Origin: Melioribacteraceae bacterium
GTDB lineage: Bacteria > Bacteroidota > Ignavibacteria > Ignavibacteriales > Melioribacteraceae
DNA: 64,000 nucleotides
Reading direction: 5' to 3'
Assembly (NCBI GenBank): GCA_016342755.1
Contig: JAEINS010000003.1
Span: 62,001 to 126,000, forward strand
The stretch's first letter is position 1, and every line of letters begins with the position of its first letter. Below the pieces are notes generated by a model that did not search any database, was not told the DNA's origin, and was given only the letters and a program-made list of their open reading frames with translations. Positions 1 through 9,579 of this stretch are shown here, in pieces. The position numbers and the translations under genes were made by a program.

Positions 1-153
1 GTTACCATTAGGAATAGCTGCTTTAACAGAAACTACAACAAGATCACCAACACTTGCATATCTGCGGTTACTTCCGCCAAGCACTCTAATGCATCTTACT
101 CTCTTTGCACCTGAGTTATCCGCAACTACTAAATTTGTTTCTTCTTGTACCAT
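1..153 (-). CDS. rplN: 50S ribosomal protein L14 (partial, N-terminal 51 residues)
   Basis: The ATG at 153 opens a frame beginning [20 protein letters not shown], the characteristic start of ribosomal protein L14, and it stays open to the left edge of the window. L14 is a core large-subunit protein that lies at the subunit interface next to L19. It follows rpsQ by 27 bases, as in the usual S10/spc gene order. Only the 5' end of the gene is present; the remainder of the roughly 122-residue protein lies outside the window. Confidence 0.95.
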   Translation of the reverse strand, partial: MVQEETNLVVADNSGAKRVRCIRVLGGSNRRYASVGDLVVVSVKAAIPNGN

Positions 154-180
154 TATATCATACTCCTGCTACAGGTTCAA

Positions 181-438
181 TTACTTAGCTTTTTCAACAA
201 TTTCTACTAATCGCCAGTTCTTACGCGAACTTAGTGGCCTACATTCAACTATTTTAACTACATCACCTTTAGTACATTCATTTTTCTCATCATGAGCCAT
301 TAGTTTTGTAGTTTTCTTAAAATACTTTTTGTATAATGGATGAGCAACTTTTCTTTCGATAGAAACAACTATACTCTTATCCATTTTTACACTTACAACA
401 ACACCAACTCTAGTTTTTCTTAACGCACGTGTTTCCAT
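181..438 (-). CDS. rpsQ: 30S ribosomal protein S17
   Basis: This 85-residue protein has the S17 OB-fold sequence, including [20 protein letters not shown] and a C-terminal [12 protein letters not shown] segment. S17 is a primary 16S rRNA-binding protein that helps fold the 5' domain of the small subunit. The gene sits between rpmC and rplN in the conserved S10 operon order, with short spacers typical of co-transcription. Length agrees with the family norm of about 80-90 residues. Confidence 0.97.
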   Translation of the reverse strand: METRALRKTRVGVVVSVKMDKSIVVSIERKVAHPLYKKYFKKTTKLMAHDEKNECTKGDVVKIVECRPLSSRKNWRLVEIVEKAK

Positions 439-448
439 AACTTAACAC

Positions 449-664
449 TTACTCCTTATTTAGTTCAGCTGAGTTTACAGTTTCGCGATTCTTAAGCTCA
501 GATTGCATACGCGCTATATCTCTGCGAATTTCTTTTAACTTAGCTGTGTTTGTTAATTGTTTCAACTCATGCTGGAATTTAAGATCCACGAGGTTGTTTT
601 CTTCCTCATCAATCCTTTTCACTATTTCGTCGCTGCTCATTTCTCTTATTTCATATATCTTCAT
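449..664 (-). CDS. rpmC: 50S ribosomal protein L29
   Basis: The 71-residue, largely helical protein starts MKIYEIREMSSDEIVKRIDE and contains the L29 signature LKFQHELKQLTNTAKLKEIR. L29 lies at the polypeptide exit tunnel next to L23 and contributes to the docking surface for nascent-chain factors. It lies 17 bases after rplP and 10 bases before rpsQ. The length is near the upper end for the family because of a short polar C-terminal tail. Confidence 0.97.
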   Translation of the reverse strand: MKIYEIREMSSDEIVKRIDEEENNLVDLKFQHELKQLTNTAKLKEIRRDIARMQSELKNRETVNSAELNKE

Positions 665-681
665 TTCTATAACCTTACCAA

Positions 682-1098
682 TTATTCGTAATCTGGTCTA
701 GTGACAAATTTAGTTTTAATAGGTAATTTGTGAGAAGCTATTCTAAAAGCATCTTGCGCAACTTCTTTAGAAACACCAGAAACTTCAAACAATATTCTAC
801 CAGCTTTTACTACTGCTACCCAAAACTCAGGAGCACCTTTACCTTTACCCATCCTTGTTTCTAACGGCTTTTTTGTTACAGGTTTATCTGGGAAGATTCT
901 AATCCAAGACTTTCCATCTCTCTTTGTTTTCCTAGATATTGCAACTCTACAAGCCTCAATTTGTCTGCTAGTAATCCATGCAGGCTCTAATGCTTTTAAT
1001 CCGAAATCACCAAATGCAACTGTGCTTCCACGAAAAGCCTTTCCTGTCATTCTTCCGCGATGTATCTTTCTATATTTTACGCGTTTAGGCATTAACAT
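682..1098 (-). CDS. rplP: 50S ribosomal protein L16
   Basis: The 138-residue protein begins [17 protein letters not shown], the standard L16 N-terminus, and carries the conserved [19 protein letters not shown] segment. L16 organises the A-site region of 23S rRNA. A CGGAGTG ribosome-binding site lies about eight bases before the first ATG, so the MLMPKR start is preferred over the methionine two codons later. The arginine before MGKGKG is the residue hydroxylated by YcfD in E. coli; no such enzyme is visible here. Confidence 0.97.
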   Translation of the reverse strand: MLMPKRVKYRKIHRGRMTGKAFRGSTVAFGDFGLKALEPAWITSRQIEACRVAISRKTKRDGKSWIRIFPDKPVTKKPLETRMGKGKGAPEFWVAVVKAGRILFEVSGVSKEVAQDAFRIASHKLPIKTKFVTRPDYE

Positions 1099-1118
1099 AA
1101 TAATTCACTCCGAAACTT

Positions 1119-1760
1119 TTAATCTGACAACCTTTTACCTAAAATCTCACCACGGCAAATCCAAACTTTTACACCGATAGCGCCATAAATAGTCCTTGCA
1201 GTACCTGTTGCGTAATCTATATCAGCTCTAATAGTATGCAATGGAGTTCTACCATCTTTATATTTTTCCGTACGTGCCATTTCAGCACCACCTAATCTAC
1301 CGCTACATTGCACCTTAATACCTTCAGCACCCATTCTCATTGCTGAAGTTATAGCAGATTTCATAGCTCTTCTAAAAGATATACGACCCTGCAACTGGTT
1401 TGCAATATTTTCTGCTACTAAATACGCATCAAGTTCAGGGCGTTTAATTTCGTTAATCTGAACTTTAACTTCTTTAGTAGTAACTGTTTTTAATTCTTGT
1501 TCTAGTTGTGCTATTTCTTTACCGCTCTTACCAATTACTACACCAGGGCGTGATGTATGAATAGTAACAATTATATTCTTCGATGTACGATCAATAATTA
1601 TACGGGAAATACCAGCTTTTTTCAATCTTTGACGAATATACTGTCTCAACTTCTTATCTTCTAATAATTTTCCAGAGTAACTTTTACTTTCGTACCAGTT
1701 AGATTCCCAACCCCGGATAACACCAACTCTGAATCCTATTGGGTGTGTCTTCTGTCCCAA
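1119..1760 (-). CDS. rpsC: 30S ribosomal protein S3
   Basis: The 213-residue protein begins [20 protein letters not shown] and has an N-terminal KH domain with the [13 protein letters not shown] loop, followed by the C-terminal S3 domain ending near [19 protein letters not shown]3 forms part of the mRNA entry tunnel with S4 and S5 and has helicase activity on incoming mRNA. It lacks the long C-terminal extension seen in some phyla. It sits 15 bases after rplV. Confidence 0.97.
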   Translation of the reverse strand: MGQKTHPIGFRVGVIRGWESNWYESKSYSGKLLEDKKLRQYIRQRLKKAGISRIIIDRTSKNIIVTIHTSRPGVVIGKSGKEIAQLEQELKTVTTKEVKVQINEIKRPELDAYLVAENIANQLQGRISFRRAMKSAITSAMRMGAEGIKVQCSGRLGGAEMARTEKYKDGRTPLHTIRADIDYATGTARTIYGAIGVKVWICRGEILGKRLSD

Positions 1761-1775
1761 AAAATCCTCCTACGC

Positions 1776-2120
1776 TTAACCTTTGTTAGCAACAACTATT
1801 GTTAAATGATTACTTCTTTTTCTAATTCTAAAAGCTCTACCCATAGGAGCAGGCTGTATTCTTTTAATTGCCGGTCCTCCATCTACAAATGCTTCTTTAA
1901 CAAATAATTCTGAAGTCTCAAATTTTGCTTCTTCATCTTTATTATAAAGATTTGCAACTGCTGACCTTAACACCTTTTCTGCATCTCTTGAAGCATGCTT
2001 AGGATGAAAATGAAGAATTTCAATTGCTTTATCAACCGAAACACCTCTAATCAAATCAATCACTAAGCGCATTTTACGAGGTGAAGAACTGATATGCTTA
2101 TGTTTTGCTCTAGCTTCCAT
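1776..2120 (-). CDS. rplV: 50S ribosomal protein L22
   Basis: The 114-residue protein begins MEARAKHKHISSSPRKMRLV and ends with the conserved RIRKRSNHLTIVV strand. The beta-hairpin segment PAPMGRAFRIRKRSNH is the loop that lines the exit tunnel and, with L4, sets its narrowest point, where macrolides bind. No deletion of the kind linked to macrolide resistance is evident. Its place between rpsS and rpsC is canonical. Confidence 0.97.
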   Translation of the reverse strand: MEARAKHKHISSSPRKMRLVIDLIRGVSVDKAIEILHFHPKHASRDAEKVLRSAVANLYNKDEEAKFETSELFVKEAFVDGGPAIKRIQPAPMGRAFRIRKRSNHLTIVVANKG

Positions 2121-2142
2121 TTATCCAATACCTTAATTAAAC

Positions 2143-2430
2143 TTATCTCATTCTCGCAGCTTTTTCAGCTTTACTCATTGGGTGGCCTCTAAAAATTCTA
2201 GTCGGTGAAAACTCACCTAACTTATGACCTACCATATTTTCGGTAATATAAACAGGAATCATTTTATTACCATTATGGACAGCAATTGTATGTCCTACAA
2301 ATTCAGGTGAAATTGTACTTGCTCTTGACCATGTTTTAACAATTTTTTTCTTGTTAGTATCATTTAACTCTTGAATTTTCTTTGTCAATTTCAAACAAAT
2401 AAAAGGACCTTTTTTTACTGATCTTGGCAT
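2143..2430 (-). CDS. rpsS: 30S ribosomal protein S19
   Basis: The 95-residue protein has the S19 core [15 protein letters not shown] and [20 protein letters not shown], followed by [17 protein letters not shown]19 binds the 16S rRNA head together with S13 and contacts the A-site finger of 23S rRNA. The gene lies 9 bases downstream of rplB. Length and motifs are typical. Confidence 0.97.
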   Translation of the reverse strand: MPRSVKKGPFICLKLTKKIQELNDTNKKKIVKTWSRASTISPEFVGHTIAVHNGNKMIPVYITENMVGHKLGEFSPTRIFRGHPMSKAEKAARMR

Positions 2431-2439
2431 ATTATCACT

Positions 2440-3267
<828 letters not shown>

Positions 3268-3290
3268 TTAATCAAATTCCTAATCTTCTC

Positions 3291-3584
3291 TTAAACTTCG
3301 CCAAATAAATCTATAGTTTGATCTTTCTTCAGTGTTATAATCGCTTTTTTGAATTGCGATGTTTTACCACTAAATCTACCTTTTTTAGTAAACTGTGTTT
3401 TAGTTTTACCTTTGTATTTGATAGTATTTACAGAAACTGCATCAACATCAAACTTCGCTTTAACAGCCTTTGCTATTTCAATTTTATTGGCAGTAACATC
3501 AACAATAAAACCATACTTTTGCTGAACTTCAGTAATGTCGTTCATCTTTTCTGATACTAACGGTCTTATAAGTACTTTACGCAT
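3291..3584 (-). CDS. rplW: 50S ribosomal protein L23
   Basis: The 97-residue protein begins MRKVLIRPLVSEKMND and includes the conserved VDVTANKIEIAKAVKAKFDV segment. L23 sits at the exit tunnel and is the main docking site for trigger factor and the signal recognition particle. It overlaps no neighbour and is separated by 23 bases from rplB and 8 bases from rplD. Length is normal. Confidence 0.97.
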   Translation of the reverse strand: MRKVLIRPLVSEKMNDITEVQQKYGFIVDVTANKIEIAKAVKAKFDVDAVSVNTIKYKGKTKTQFTKKGRFSGKTSQFKKAIITLKKDQTIDLFGEV

Positions 3585-3592
3585 TTCTTTAC

Positions 3593-4222
3593 CTACTTAT
3601 TAATTTTTTCTATTGATTCGAGAGCACCTTTCTGAACCAAAATAATTTGATTATTCAACAGATCATAAGCAGAAGCTTTATCAGCCTGTAAGACCCTTAC
3701 TTTATCAATATTTCTTCCAGATTTATAAACATTTTCTCTTAAACCATTTGTAAGAACTAATGCTTTTTTTCCAGTTAACTTCAAAGAATCGAGAATACCT
3801 GTAAACTCTTTTGTTTTAGGTGCATCAAAATTAAAATCTTCAACAACAAATAATTGCTCGGATTTAACTTTATAAGATAATGCAGATTTTCTCGCAAGTT
3901 TATTTACTTTTCTATTCAACTTATTACGGTAGGTTCTTGGTTTAGGACCAAAAATAGTTCCACCGCCAACCCATAAAGGTGATCTTATAGTACCCGCACG
4001 GGCACCGCCACGACCTTTTTGACTAAATGGTTTTCTACCACCGCCTCTTACTTCATTTCTTTCTTTAGCCTTAGATGTACCTTGTCTCTGATTAGCTAAG
4101 TATGATTTAACTGAAAGATAAATCACATGATCATTTGGTTCTATTCCAAATATTTGCTCATTTAACTCAACTTTTTCGCTAGACTTTGTACCATCAATTT
4201 TATACACATCTACGTTCATCAT
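3593..4222 (-). CDS. rplD: 50S ribosomal protein L4
   Basis: The 209-residue protein has the L4 signature GTSKAKERNEVRGGGRKPF followed by QKGRGGARAGTIRSPLWVGG, the extended loop that reaches into the exit tunnel. In E. coli L4 also represses its own operon; whether it does so here cannot be seen. Two adjacent ATG codons (4222 and 4219) could both initiate; no strong ribosome-binding site separates them. The gene lies 12 bases after rplC. Confidence 0.97.
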   Translation of the reverse strand: MMNVDVYKIDGTKSSEKVELNEQIFGIEPNDHVIYLSVKSYLANQRQGTSKAKERNEVRGGGRKPFSQKGRGGARAGTIRSPLWVGGGTIFGPKPRTYRNKLNRKVNKLARKSALSYKVKSEQLFVVEDFNFDAPKTKEFTGILDSLKLTGKKALVLTNGLRENVYKSGRNIDKVRVLQADKASAYDLLNNQIILVQKGALESIEKINK

Positions 4223-4234
4223 TCAACCAAAAGA

Positions 4235-4855
4235 TTACTTATTAATTTCAACTATTGAATTAACAGCGCCAGGAACAGATCCCTTAACTAATATAATATT
4301 TTTTTCAGGTATAACTTTTACAACACTAAGATTCTTTACAGTAACTTGATCTCCACCCATTCTACCAGCCATTCGAGTTCCTTTAAAAACTCTTGAAGGC
4401 CAGGAACTTTGTCCGATTGAACCGGGAGCTCTTAATCTGTCTTTTTGACCATGTGTTGTTCCGCCAACACCGCCGAAGCCGTGACGTTTCATAACACCTT
4501 GAAAACCTTTACCTTTACTTGTACCAGTAACTGATACTACATCTTCTTCTTTAAATAATTCTACTGTAAGATCATCACCCACTTTGTGGTCAGCAGTATC
4601 AAAACCTTTGAACTCTTTTAAGAGTCTAGAGGGTTTTAATCCTTTTTTAACAAACATTCCTAGAAGCGGTTTGTTTACTTTCTTTTCTTTGATCTCACCA
4701 TAGCCAAGTTGCATCGCATCATAACCATCGGTTTCAACACTCTTAATCGCAACCACTTTACAGGGTCCAGCTTCTATAACTGTTACAGGCAATTTTTTAC
4801 CATCCTCTGTAAATACACTTGTCATTCCTAATTTCTTGCCTAATAATCCAGACAT
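4235..4855 (-). CDS. rplC: 50S ribosomal protein L3
   Basis: The 206-residue protein begins [20 protein letters not shown] and carries the conserved loop [20 protein letters not shown], which approaches the peptidyl-transferase centre. L3 is one of the first proteins assembled on 23S rRNA. The gene follows rpsJ by 10 bases, as in nearly all bacteria. The glutamine methylated by PrmB in proteobacteria corresponds to the Q in THGQ. Confidence 0.97.
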   Translation of the reverse strand: MSGLLGKKLGMTSVFTEDGKKLPVTVIEAGPCKVVAIKSVETDGYDAMQLGYGEIKEKKVNKPLLGMFVKKGLKPSRLLKEFKGFDTADHKVGDDLTVELFKEEDVVSVTGTSKGKGFQGVMKRHGFGGVGGTTHGQKDRLRAPGSIGQSSWPSRVFKGTRMAGRMGGDQVTVKNLSVVKVIPEKNIILVKGSVPGAVNSIVEINK

Positions 4856-4865
4856 TTTACAATCC

Positions 4866-5174
4866 TTATAACTTGATCTCTATGTCAACACCCGCCGGAA
4901 TATCTAATTTACTTAGCGAATCGACGGTTTTATTATTTGAGTTATGAATATCTATAATTCGTTTATGTGACCGAATTTCAAACTGTTCTCTACTTTTCTT
5001 ATCAACGTGTGGAGAACGAAGTACGGTATACAAACTTCTTCTTGTAGGTAACGGAACAGGTCCCGAAACTATTGCACCAGTACTTTTCACAGTTTTGATA
5101 ATCTTTTCTGTTGACTTGTCTATTAAAATATGATCGTACGATTTTAACTTTATTCTAATCTTTTGACCAGGCAC
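4866..5174 (-). CDS. rpsJ: 30S ribosomal protein S10 (NusE)
   Basis: The 102-residue protein contains [16 protein letters not shown] and the loop [20 protein letters not shown] typical of S10. S10 is a head protein of the small subunit and, as NusE, links the ribosome to NusG and the transcription complex. It is the first gene of the S10 block, separated from tuf by a spacer that holds an inverted repeat (5199-5221). A GAAGGAG ribosome-binding site precedes its ATG. Confidence 0.97.
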   Translation of the reverse strand: MPGQKIRIKLKSYDHILIDKSTEKIIKTVKSTGAIVSGPVPLPTRRSLYTVLRSPHVDKKSREQFEIRSHKRIIDIHNSNNKTVDSLSKLDIPAGVDIEIKL

Positions 5175-5198
5175 TTTCCTAACTCCTTCAATTTCTAA

Positions 5199-5221
5199 AA
5201 GGCGGATTAAAAATCCGCCTT
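5199..5221 (-). terminator. Hairpin between tuf and rpsJ (terminator or attenuator)
   Basis: Downstream of the tuf stop codon a perfect 10-bp inverted repeat (AAGGCGGATT / AATCCGCCTT) with a 3-base loop is followed on the minus strand by TTTT. The short U-run suggests partial termination that would set the tuf to S10-operon expression ratio. There is no other visible promoter between tuf and rpsJ, so complete termination here seems unlikely. Confidence 0.7.
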
Positions 5222-5228
5222 AAACATT

Positions 5229-6437
5229 TTATTGTATAATTTTAGTAACAACACCTGAACCAACTGTTCTACCACCTTCACGGATAGCAAAACGAAGACC
5301 TTCTTCCATTGCAATTTCAGTAATCAATGTAATTGATAATTTTATATTATCACCAGGCATTACCATTTCTGTACCTTCAGGTAATGTAGCAACACCAGTT
5401 ACGTCAGTTGTTCTGAAATAAAACTGAGGTCTGTATCCGTTAAAGAATGGAGTGTGACGTCCACCTTCACTTTTAGATAAGATATAAACTTCACCTTCAA
5501 ATACTGTATGAGGAGTAATTGATCCCGGTTTAGCTAAAACCATACCTCTTTGAATTTCATCTTTGTTAATACCACGCATAAGAATACCGGCATTATCACC
5601 AGCCATTGCAGCATCAAGTTCTTTACGGAACATTTCAATACCGGTAACAACTGTTTTCTTGTGAAGACCTAAACCTATAAGTTCAATTTCTTCACCTAAT
5701 TTTACCTGACCTTTTTCAACTCTACCAGTAGATACTGTACCACGACCTGTAATTGAAAATACATCTTCAACAGGCATTAAGAATGGCTTGTCAGCGTCTC
5801 TTTCCGGCAATGGAATATACTCATCAACAGCATTCATTAATTCCATGATGCAGTTTAATCTTTCATCATCCACTGAAGTTGAATCATCAGATGCAGCTTC
5901 TAAAGCATGTAGAGCAGAACCTTGAATTATTGGAATATCATCACCTGGGAAATCATACTCAGTTAATAATTCTCTTAATTCCATTTCCACTAATTCTAAT
6001 AATTCTTCGTCATCAACTTGGTCAACCTTGTTCATGAAAACAACTATTCTTGGAACACCAACCTGACGTGCTAAAAGAATGTGCTCTCTTGTTTGCGGCA
6101 TAGGACCATCTGTTGCAGCAACTACTAAGATAGCACCATCCATCTGTGCAGCACCAGTAATCATATTTTTAACGTAGTCAGCGTGACCAGGACAGTCAAC
6201 ATGAGCATAATGTCTGCTTTCAGTTGAATATTCAACGTGTGCAGTAGCAATAGTAATACCACGTTCTCTTTCTTCTGGAGCATTGTCAATGCTATCGAAT
6301 GATCTTTTTTCTGATAAGCCTTTTTTGGCTAAGGTCATTGTAATAGCAGCCGTTAAAGTAGTTTTACCATGATCTACGTGACCAATTGTACCAACGTTGA
6401 CGTGAGGTTTACTCCTATCAAATTTTTCTTTTGCCAT
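5229..6437 (-). CDS. tuf: Elongation factor Tu
   Basis: The 402-residue protein carries the GTPase motifs GHVDHGKT (G1), DCPGHADYV (G3) and NKVD (G4), then the two beta-barrel domains ending with [17 protein letters not shown]-Tu delivers aminoacyl-tRNA to the ribosomal A site as a GTP complex. It is about eight residues longer than E. coli EF-Tu; the extra residues lie in the acidic stretch [12 protein letters not shown] between domains 1 and 2. It closes the rpsL-rpsG-fusA-tuf block. Only one tuf copy is present in the window, and none lies in the tRNA-secE cluster where many bacteria carry a second. Confidence 0.98.
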   Translation of the reverse strand: MAKEKFDRSKPHVNVGTIGHVDHGKTTLTAAITMTLAKKGLSEKRSFDSIDNAPEERERGITIATAHVEYSTESRHYAHVDCPGHADYVKNMITGAAQMDGAILVVAATDGPMPQTREHILLARQVGVPRIVVFMNKVDQVDDEELLELVEMELRELLTEYDFPGDDIPIIQGSALHALEAASDDSTSVDDERLNCIMELMNAVDEYIPLPERDADKPFLMPVEDVFSITGRGTVSTGRVEKGQVKLGEEIELIGLGLHKKTVVTGIEMFRKELDAAMAGDNAGILMRGINKDEIQRGMVLAKPGSITPHTVFEGEVYILSKSEGGRHTPFFNGYRPQFYFRTTDVTGVATLPEGTEMVMPGDNIKLSITLITEIAMEEGLRFAIREGGRTVGSGVVTKIIQ

Positions 6438-6473
6438 TGATTTCTCCTTTATTTAACCTTTAATAAAAACCTT

Positions 6474-8579
6474 TTAGTTCACTGATCCTGTGGAACTTTT
6501 TTGTGTTTTCTCAGATATTTCATCTGCTATACTCTGAGGTACCTGAGAATAATGTGAAAATTGCATTGAATAAATTGCTCTACCTTGAGTTCTAGATCTT
6601 AAAGTAGTTGCATAGCCAAACATTTCGGCTAGAGGCACCGTAGCTTTAATAACCTGAGCATCTCTACGAGCATTAAAACCTTCTATTTTACCACGGCGTG
6701 AGTTTAAATCACCCATTACATCACCAAGGTATTCTTCAGGAGTAGTAACTTCTACATCCATTAATGGTTCTAATAATATAGGTTTTGCTTTTTTAGCACC
6801 ATCCCTAAAGGCCATAGAACCAGCAACTTTAAATGATATTTCATCAGAATCAACATCATGATAGGAACCATCAAATAATTTAACTTTTATATCAACAACC
6901 GGATAACCGGCTATAACACCATTACGCATTGCACCTTGTATACCTTCAGACACTGGTTTTATATATTCTTTTGGAATTGAACCGCCAACAATAGCATCTT
7001 CAAATTCAAAACCTTTACCAGGTTCGTTAGGCGAAATTTCTATCCAAACGTGACCATATTTACCACGACCACCACTCTGCTTAGCAAACTTACCTTCAGA
7101 ATTAACAGTTTTAGATATAGTTTCTCTATATGCAACTTGAGGTTTACCAATATTTGCTTCAACTTTAAATTCTCTTCTCATTCTATCAACAAGTATTTCA
7201 AGATGTAATTCACCCATTCCACTTATTAATGTCTGAGCAGTTTCCTCATCAGTTTTTACTTTGAAGGTTGGATCTTCATCGGATAATTTAACTAATGCAT
7301 CAGATAATTTATCCTGATCAGCTTTTGTCTTAGGCTCAATAGCAATTTGTATAACAGGTTCCGGGAATGCCATTTTCTCTAAAATTACATGATCATCTTC
7401 TGTACAAAGTGTATCACCTGTACGTGTATTTTTTAATCCAACTACAGCAACAATATCACCAACACGTACTGATTGTAAATCTTCTCTAGTATTTGCGTGC
7501 ATCTGTAATATTCTGCCAACTCTTTCCTTTTTACCGGAAATTGAGTTGTAGATATATGAACCAGCATCTAACTGACCAGTATAAACTCTCATATAAGTAA
7601 GCTTACCTACATAAGGGTCTGTCATAATTTTAAATGCAAGCGCAGTAAACTTTTCTTTTACATCAACTTTTCTTATAACTTCATCATTCTTGTTAATGTG
7701 ATGAACAAACAATTCAGGTGAATCTACAGGAGAAGGAAGAAACTCAATAACAGAATCTAACAACTTCTGAACACCTTTATTTTTAAATGAAGAACCACAA
7801 AGTACAGGTGTTATTTTTAACTGTAGTGTGGCTTCACGTAAAGCACCTTTAATTTCTGCCTCTGTAATTTCTTCACCTTCAAGATACTTTTCAAGTAAAG
7901 TATCATCCACATCAGATACAGCTTCAAGCATTAAAGTTCTGTATTTATTAGCAACACCAACCAAATCATGAGGAATATCAGTATCTTCGAATGAAGCTCC
8001 AGTAGGGTCTTCACGATACATACGGGCAGTCATTGTCATAAGATCAATTACGCCAGTAAATAAATCTCCTTCACCAATTGGAAGTGTTATTGGAACAGCA
8101 TTAGCACCTAATCTTTCTTTCATCATATCAACAGCATGATAAAAATCAGCACCAATTCTATCCATCTTGTTCACAAAAGCAATTCTTGGAACTTTATACT
8201 TATCGGCTTGACGCCAAACAGTTTCGGATTGAGGTTCAACACCGCCAACAGCACAAAACAAAGCAACAGCACCATCAAGTATTCTTAATGATCGTTCTAC
8301 TTCTACAGTAAAATCTACGTGCCCGGGTGTATCAATAATATTAATTTGATGACCGTCCCAGAAACAAGTTGTTGCAGCACTAGTAATTGTAATACCGCGC
8401 TCTTTCTCTTGTTCCATCCAATCCATTGTTGCGGCACCATCGTGAACTTCTCCAACACGGTGCACTTTACCAGTATAATATAAAACTCTTTCTGTAGTAG
8501 TAGTTTTTCCCGCATCAATATGCGCCATTATACCAATATTTCTTACCTTACCAATTTCTACTCTTTTCTTTGCCATCAT
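6474..8579 (-). CDS. fusA: Elongation factor G
   Basis: The 701-residue translational GTPase has [19 protein letters not shown] (G1), the switch-I region with [28 protein letters not shown] (G3) and [10 protein letters not shown] (G4), followed by domains II-V ending in a typical EF-G C-terminus. EF-G catalyses translocation of tRNA and mRNA after peptide-bond formation. Two consecutive ATG codons open the frame ([16 protein letters not shown]); the second at 8576 fits the usual EF-G start equally well. Lies 26 bases after rpsG within the str block. Confidence 0.98.
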   Translation of the reverse strand: MMAKKRVEIGKVRNIGIMAHIDAGKTTTTERVLYYTGKVHRVGEVHDGAATMDWMEQEKERGITITSAATTCFWDGHQINIIDTPGHVDFTVEVERSLRILDGAVALFCAVGGVEPQSETVWRQADKYKVPRIAFVNKMDRIGADFYHAVDMMKERLGANAVPITLPIGEGDLFTGVIDLMTMTARMYREDPTGASFEDTDIPHDLVGVANKYRTLMLEAVSDVDDTLLEKYLEGEEITEAEIKGALREATLQLKITPVLCGSSFKNKGVQKLLDSVIEFLPSPVDSPELFVHHINKNDEVIRKVDVKEKFTALAFKIMTDPYVGKLTYMRVYTGQLDAGSYIYNSISGKKERVGRILQMHANTREDLQSVRVGDIVAVVGLKNTRTGDTLCTEDDHVILEKMAFPEPVIQIAIEPKTKADQDKLSDALVKLSDEDPTFKVKTDEETAQTLISGMGELHLEILVDRMRREFKVEANIGKPQVAYRETISKTVNSEGKFAKQSGGRGKYGHVWIEISPNEPGKGFEFEDAIVGGSIPKEYIKPVSEGIQGAMRNGVIAGYPVVDIKVKLFDGSYHDVDSDEISFKVAGSMAFRDGAKKAKPILLEPLMDVEVTTPEEYLGDVMGDLNSRRGKIEGFNARRDAQVIKATVPLAEMFGYATTLRSRTQGRAIYSMQFSHYSQVPQSIADEISEKTQKSSTGSVN

Positions 8580-8605
8580 CTAATCTTTTACTTAATAATT
8601 CATCT

Positions 8606-9073
8606 TTACCATCTAAAATGCGCAAATGCCTTATTAGCCTCCGCCATTTTGTGGGTGTCATCTTTTTTCTTAACTGCTGGTCCTTCACCATTAGCAGCAG
8701 CCATTAATTCAGCAGCTAATTTTCCGGACATTGATTTATCGCCTCTTCTAGAAGCAAATAATTTTAACCATCTTAAGGCTAAGGCTGTTCTTCTCTCTGG
8801 TCTTACTTCCATAGGTACTTGGTATGTTGCACCACCAACTCTTCTACTTCTAACTTCAACTACAGGAGAAACATTACTTACAGCTTTTTTGAATATTTCT
8901 AAACCTGGTTTCTTTGTTTTCTTTTCTATTACATCAAAGCTCTCATATAAAACTTTGCTCGCCGCATTTTTCTTGCCGTCAAGCATAATGTAATTAACAA
9001 ATTTTGAAACCAATACGTCGCCAAATTTTGGATCTGGCGATATGAATTTTTTTTCTGCTCTTCTCTTTCTCAT
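8606..9073 (-). CDS. rpsG: 30S ribosomal protein S7
   Basis: The 155-residue protein begins [20 protein letters not shown] and contains the S7 motif [21 protein letters not shown]7 nucleates assembly of the 16S rRNA 3' domain and contacts the E-site tRNA. It lies 9 bases after rpsL and 26 bases before fusA. Length matches the common 155-156-residue form. Confidence 0.97.
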   Translation of the reverse strand: MRKRRAEKKFISPDPKFGDVLVSKFVNYIMLDGKKNAASKVLYESFDVIEKKTKKPGLEIFKKAVSNVSPVVEVRSRRVGGATYQVPMEVRPERRTALALRWLKLFASRRGDKSMSGKLAAELMAAANGEGPAVKKKDDTHKMAEANKAFAHFRW

Positions 9074-9082
9074 ATCTCGCTA

Positions 9083-9457
9083 CTAGCTCTTTGGTTTTTT
9101 TGCACCGTATTTTGATCTACCTTGTTTCCTGTCTTCTACACCACTTGTATCTAGTGTTCCTCTAATAATATGATATCTTACACCTGGCAAGTCTTTAACT
9201 CTACCACCTCTAATCAATACGATCGAGTGCTCTTGTAAGTTATGACCTTCACCCGGGATATATGCTGTTACTTCAAGACCATTAGTTAACCTAACCCTTG
9301 CTACTTTTCTTAAAGCAGAATTTGGTTTTTTAGGTGTTGTTGTATAAACTCTTGTACATACTCCACGCCTTTGCGGGCAAGCATTTAATGCTCTAGATTT
9401 GCTCGCAACAGTTATTGTTTTACGGCCTTTTCTTACTAATTGATTTATTGTTGGCAC
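9083..9457 (-). CDS. rpsL: 30S ribosomal protein S12
   Basis: The 124-residue protein begins [13 protein letters not shown] and has both decoding-centre loops, [18 protein letters not shown] and [17 protein letters not shown]. The two lysines that are altered in streptomycin-resistant mutants (in PKKPNS and RVKDLPG) are wild type, and the aspartate that is methylthiolated by RimO is present. The gene opens a new transcription unit: a strong promoter (9507-9535) and the rpoC terminator (9539-9572) lie directly upstream. A TGGAGG-like ribosome-binding site precedes the ATG. Confidence 0.98.
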   Translation of the reverse strand: MPTINQLVRKGRKTITVASKSRALNACPQRRGVCTRVYTTTPKKPNSALRKVARVRLTNGLEVTAYIPGEGHNLQEHSIVLIRGGRVKDLPGVRYHIIRGTLDTSGVEDRKQGRSKYGAKKPKS

Positions 9458-9506
9458 TTATTTTCCTCCAGTGCGTTTATACAGTTTATCAAAAATTCAG
9501 ACTCTC

Positions 9507-9535
9507 AATATAGAAATTCATTTCTTTATTGTCAA
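9507..9535 (-). promoter_or_regulatory. Sigma-70-type promoter of the rpsL-rpsG-fusA-tuf operon
   Basis: On the minus strand TTGACA (9535-9530) and TATATT (9512-9507) are separated by exactly 17 bases. It starts immediately downstream of the rpoC terminator hairpin and about 50 bases before the rpsL start. Position, spacing and box quality together make this the best classical promoter in the window. The canonical -35/-10 form, rather than the -33 TTTG/-7 TAnnTTTG form known from Bacteroides, is notable. Confidence 0.8.
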
Positions 9536-9538
9536 GAG

Positions 9539-9572
9539 GAAGCGATAATATTTTTTTTCATATTATCGCTTC
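9539..9572 (-). terminator. rpoC terminator
   Basis: A perfect 13-bp inverted repeat (GAAGCGATAATAT and its complement) with an 8-base loop lies 7 bases past the rpoC stop. The T-run lies in the loop rather than after the stem, so it is not a textbook intrinsic terminator, but the placement between rpoC and the next promoter supports a role in 3'-end formation. Confidence 0.65.
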
Positions 9573-9579
9573 ATTATAA

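Noticed and set aside
8520-8993. 157-residue plus-strand frame
   Set aside because: Antisense to rpsG, whose coding sequence is unambiguous; no promoter or ribosome-binding site supports it.
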